From Streptomyces sp. CA-210063 (GTDB lineage: Bacteria; Actinomycetota; Actinomycetes; Streptomycetales; Streptomycetaceae), in assembly GCF_024612015.1 (NCBI RefSeq), contig NZ_CP102512.1:1922001-1986000 (forward strand): a stretch of 64,000 bases of DNA, written 5' to 3'. Position 1 is the first letter of the stretch, and every line of letters begins with the position of its first letter. This document shows positions 62,467 through 64,000 of the stretch, one piece after another. Both the position numbers and the translations under genes were made by a program. Under the pieces are notes generated by a model. It saw only the letters and a program-made list of their open reading frames with translations. It ran no database searches and was not told the origin of the DNA.

Positions 62467-63041
62467 CGTGGCCTCCCGTCGGCGTCGTGGGCGGCTTCGG
62501 TGGCCAGGGCGCTCCGGAGCGGTGGCCCTGTCAGCACCGCGCGTACGGCGGTCAGGAGGTCCGGCGCCACATGGTCGGCGCTCGCCGTCTCCTCCGGCCG
62601 TGTCCGCGGGGTGGGGACGAGGATGCCCTGGGCGCCCGCCCGGCGGGCGGCCTCGACGTCGGCGCCGATGTCGCCGATGACGACGCAGTCGGCGGGCGCG
62701 GTACAGATCCGGCCGGCCGCCCACAGGATCAGGCCCGGTTCGGGCTTGCGGCAGTGGCAGCCGTCGTCGGGGCCGTGCGGGCACACGGACCAGACGTCGA
62801 AGGGGCCGAGGAGCTCGTCGACGCGGCGGTTGACGCGGCGCACGTCGGCGTCGGTGAGCAGCCCGCGCGCGATGCCGGACTGGTTGGTGACGACCCCGGT
62901 GCGGATGCCGCGCGAGCGCAGCAGGCCGACCGCCTCGTGGGCTCCGTCGACCGTGCGGACCCGGTCGGGGTCGCCGTTGTAGGGGACGTCATGGACGAGG
63001 GTGCCGTCGCGGTCGAACAGCACGGCCTTGACGGGGCTCAT
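62463..63041 (-). CDS. gmhB: D,D-heptose 1,7-bisphosphate phosphatase (GmhB-like HAD-IIIA)
   Basis: A 192-residue HAD phosphatase. The catalytic motif is LFDRDGTLVHDVPY (Asp10, Asp12), motif II is VVTNQSGIARG, and GmhB's zinc-binding loop CPHGPDDGCHCRKPEPG (about 87-103) is complete, followed by VIGDIGADVEAA. Length matches GmhB. It removes the 7-phosphate of heptose bisphosphate. Overlaps a short reading frame upstream (ATGA) and the HldE relic downstream (GTGA). Confidence 0.9.
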   Translation of the reverse strand: MSPVKAVLFDRDGTLVHDVPYNGDPDRVRTVDGAHEAVGLLRSRGIRTGVVTNQSGIARGLLTDADVRRVNRRVDELLGPFDVWSVCPHGPDDGCHCRKPEPGLILWAAGRICTAPADCVVIGDIGADVEAARRAGAQGILVPTPRTRPEETASADHVAPDLLTAVRAVLTGPPLRSALATEAAHDADGRPR

Positions 63042-63226
63042 GCCGCCACCTCGCGCCAGGAGGGGACGTCGCGGTGACGCCGGGGTCCGCTCAGCCGGTG
63101 CCAGGTCGCCGCGGGCGGGATGAGCGCGCTGGTCAAGGGCATCGTCGTCCCTTCGTGGCGGGTGGGCGGTCCGGGCGCGGTCGCGGCCTGGTCGAGGAAC
63201 AGGGCGTTGATGCCGAGGGTGCGCAT
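63038..63226 (-). pseudogene. Short leader frame, possible carbamoyltransferase stub
   Basis: A 62-codon frame whose TGA overlaps the gmhB ATG. MRTLGINALFLDQAA resembles the first strand of NodU/CmcH carbamoyltransferases (M-R-x-L-G-I-N-x-x-x-H-D-x-A-A). After that the similarity ends. It may be an internally deleted carbamoyltransferase gene or a short leader peptide. Low confidence. Confidence 0.4.
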
Positions 63227-63323
63227 GGGGTGGCCGCTCCGTCCCGGTGGCTTGCGGGGCTCGTGCTACGGATTCGCGAGTGCCGCTGTCCCGGCTGTCT
63301 CAAACACTTGGAGACAGCTCGTC

Positions 63324-63515
63324 ATGAACAAGCGCATTTCTCACTCTTCGTCCCGCACGGAACGCGCTGCGTCGCCGGGCTCCCGCAGCAGGGGCGTTCT
63401 GACTGCCGGGCTCGAAGAATGCCTGACTGAGGCCAGGCGCCTGAAGGAATCGGCGGCCGGTTCAGACTGCCGCCGAACGAGTGAATCAGTCGATCATGTG
63501 TGCGGTGCTTCGTAG
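63324..63515 (+). CDS. Possible small protein
   Basis: A 63-codon frame starting MNKRISHSSSRTERAASPGS, with TTGGAGACAG upstream. The later part (LTAGLEECLTEARRLKESA) could be helical. No family recognised and the codon pattern is only moderately biased, so it may not be real. Confidence 0.3.
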   Translation: MNKRISHSSSRTERAASPGSRSRGVLTAGLEECLTEARRLKESAAGSDCRRTSESVDHVCGAS

Positions 63516-63643
63516 AAGGGTCCGGGCCCGCGAGGGACGCGATCACGGCCGTGACCTCGCGGGCGTCGCCGGACATCCGGTGTCCGTGCCGCGATCTCCT
63601 TGTCCCGCTTCGAGGACTCACCGCGGCCTTCGGCACCCTTCTC

Positions 63644-63695
63644 GATGTATCAGGGGTGCTCGGAGCGTCCTGATGTATCAAGGGTGCTCGGAGCG
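63644..63695. repeat. 24-bp direct repeat pair
   Basis: Copies at 63644-63667 and 63672-63695 differ at one base (both contain GGGTGCTCGGAGCG), 28 bp apart. The second copy overlaps the stop of the small gene at 63678. Confidence 0.75.
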
Positions 63696-63833
63696 CTGGT
63701 CCGGCGGCACACCTCCACCTTTCCCACCGCCCTTGGTGCCCTTGTCCGTGCCATGGGCAGGGCCGCGCTTCGTCTTGGACTCCTCCGCCTTGAGTTCGGC
63801 GCTGTTCTGCGGGGTGGCACCGCCCTTTCCCAT
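63678..63833 (-). CDS. Small hydrophilic Gly/Lys-rich protein
   Basis: A 51-residue protein starting MGKGGATPQNSAELKAEESK and containing KTKRGPAHGTDKG and GGGKGGG. It is highly charged and probably disordered. GGTGGG lies upstream of the ATG. It looks like a conserved Streptomyces small protein, but I cannot name it. Confidence 0.5.
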   Translation of the reverse strand: MGKGGATPQNSAELKAEESKTKRGPAHGTDKGTKGGGKGGGVPPDQRSEHP

Positions 63834-63834
63834 G

Positions 63835-64000
63835 GTGCCCACCCGAAGCATCCGAACCTCGGACGGCCGCCTCGATCCCGAAGACCTCCCGGACGACGCG
63901 TTCGCAGCGCCGGGACCGGGCAGCCGCGCCACCTTTGACTACGGCCCCCGGGCCGACCCTTGCCGCCGGGAAAGCCGGCTCGGCAGGGGGCGGCCCGGGA
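63835..64000 (+). CDS. Possible 5' end of a gene running off the window
   Basis: From GTG 63835 an open frame reads SIRTSDGRLDPEDLPDDAF and continues to the window edge without a stop. Acidic, coding-like composition; divergent from the small gene at 63833. Too short to identify. Confidence 0.25.
   Translation, partial: MPTRSIRTSDGRLDPEDLPDDAFAAPGPGSRATFDYGPRADPCRRESRLGRGRPG

Overview
The window is high-GC actinobacterial DNA, almost certainly a Streptomyces chromosome. Third codon positions are nearly all G or C, GTG starts are common, genes are joined by 4-nt ATGA/GTGA overlaps, and the content is typical: LAL and GAF-LuxR regulators, TetR/LacI-controlled operons, a secreted trypsin, and long GC hairpins without T-tracts. 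No rRNA, tRNA, CRISPR array or replication origin was seen.

Layout. (1) 1-13.6 kb, sugar uptake and saccharolysis: an MFS transporter, a GH78 alpha-L-rhamnosidase and a TetR regulator; a minus-strand PfkB kinase plus ABM-domain protein; a divergent RbsB/RbsC/single-domain-ATPase ABC importer with a LacI regulator and tandem palindromic operators; a secreted PL7 alginate lyase; a receptor-like Ser/Thr kinase. (2) 13.6-17.6 kb: an FHA protein, a SUKH (SMI1/KNR4) protein, a response-regulator relic and a two-domain VOC protein. (3) 17.8-23.2 kb, glyoxylate salvage: hyi-glxR and gcl convert glyoxylate to glycerate. The two transcription units share a pair of 15-bp palindromes with identical 21-bp spacing. 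A decayed catalase lies just after glxR. (4) 23.4-35.5 kb: a zinc-ribbon protein with a nuclease-like fold, two coupled acyl-CoA ligases with a divergent GAF-LuxR regulator, a LAL regulator, a trypsin, an AlkZ-like glycosylase and a CorA transporter.

(5) 35.5-41.9 kb is an accessory gene graveyard: frameshifted AbiEii-type and UvrD-type genes, a headless ECF sigma factor, an alpha/beta-hydrolase stub, a TPR gene cut at its 5' end beside an IS3 orfA stub, and a few intact small genes. (6) 41.9-47.4 kb holds two resistance-type divergent pairs, FAD monooxygenase/TetR and MMPL exporter/TetR, each with clear palindromic operators. (7) 47.8-50.2 kb is a phosphate module (PiT transporter, small membrane protein, PPK2). 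(8) 50.3-58.8 kb is a compact cell-envelope-type locus: SDR epimerase, a two-component system, GT2, DUF2064 transferase, methyltransferase, membrane protein, membrane-anchored Mo oxidoreductase and a polytopic membrane protein. (9) 58.9-64 kb: small stress-type proteins, then a chain of 4-nt-overlapping genes (GmhB phosphatase, decayed HldE-like gene, GT9, GT2) that looks like a partly broken heptose-glycan pathway.

Two themes stand out. Pseudogenes are unusually frequent, with at least ten relics. In-frame minisatellites (30 bp in the AlkZ-like gene, 36 bp in the methyltransferase) have inserted low-complexity linkers into otherwise conserved enzymes.
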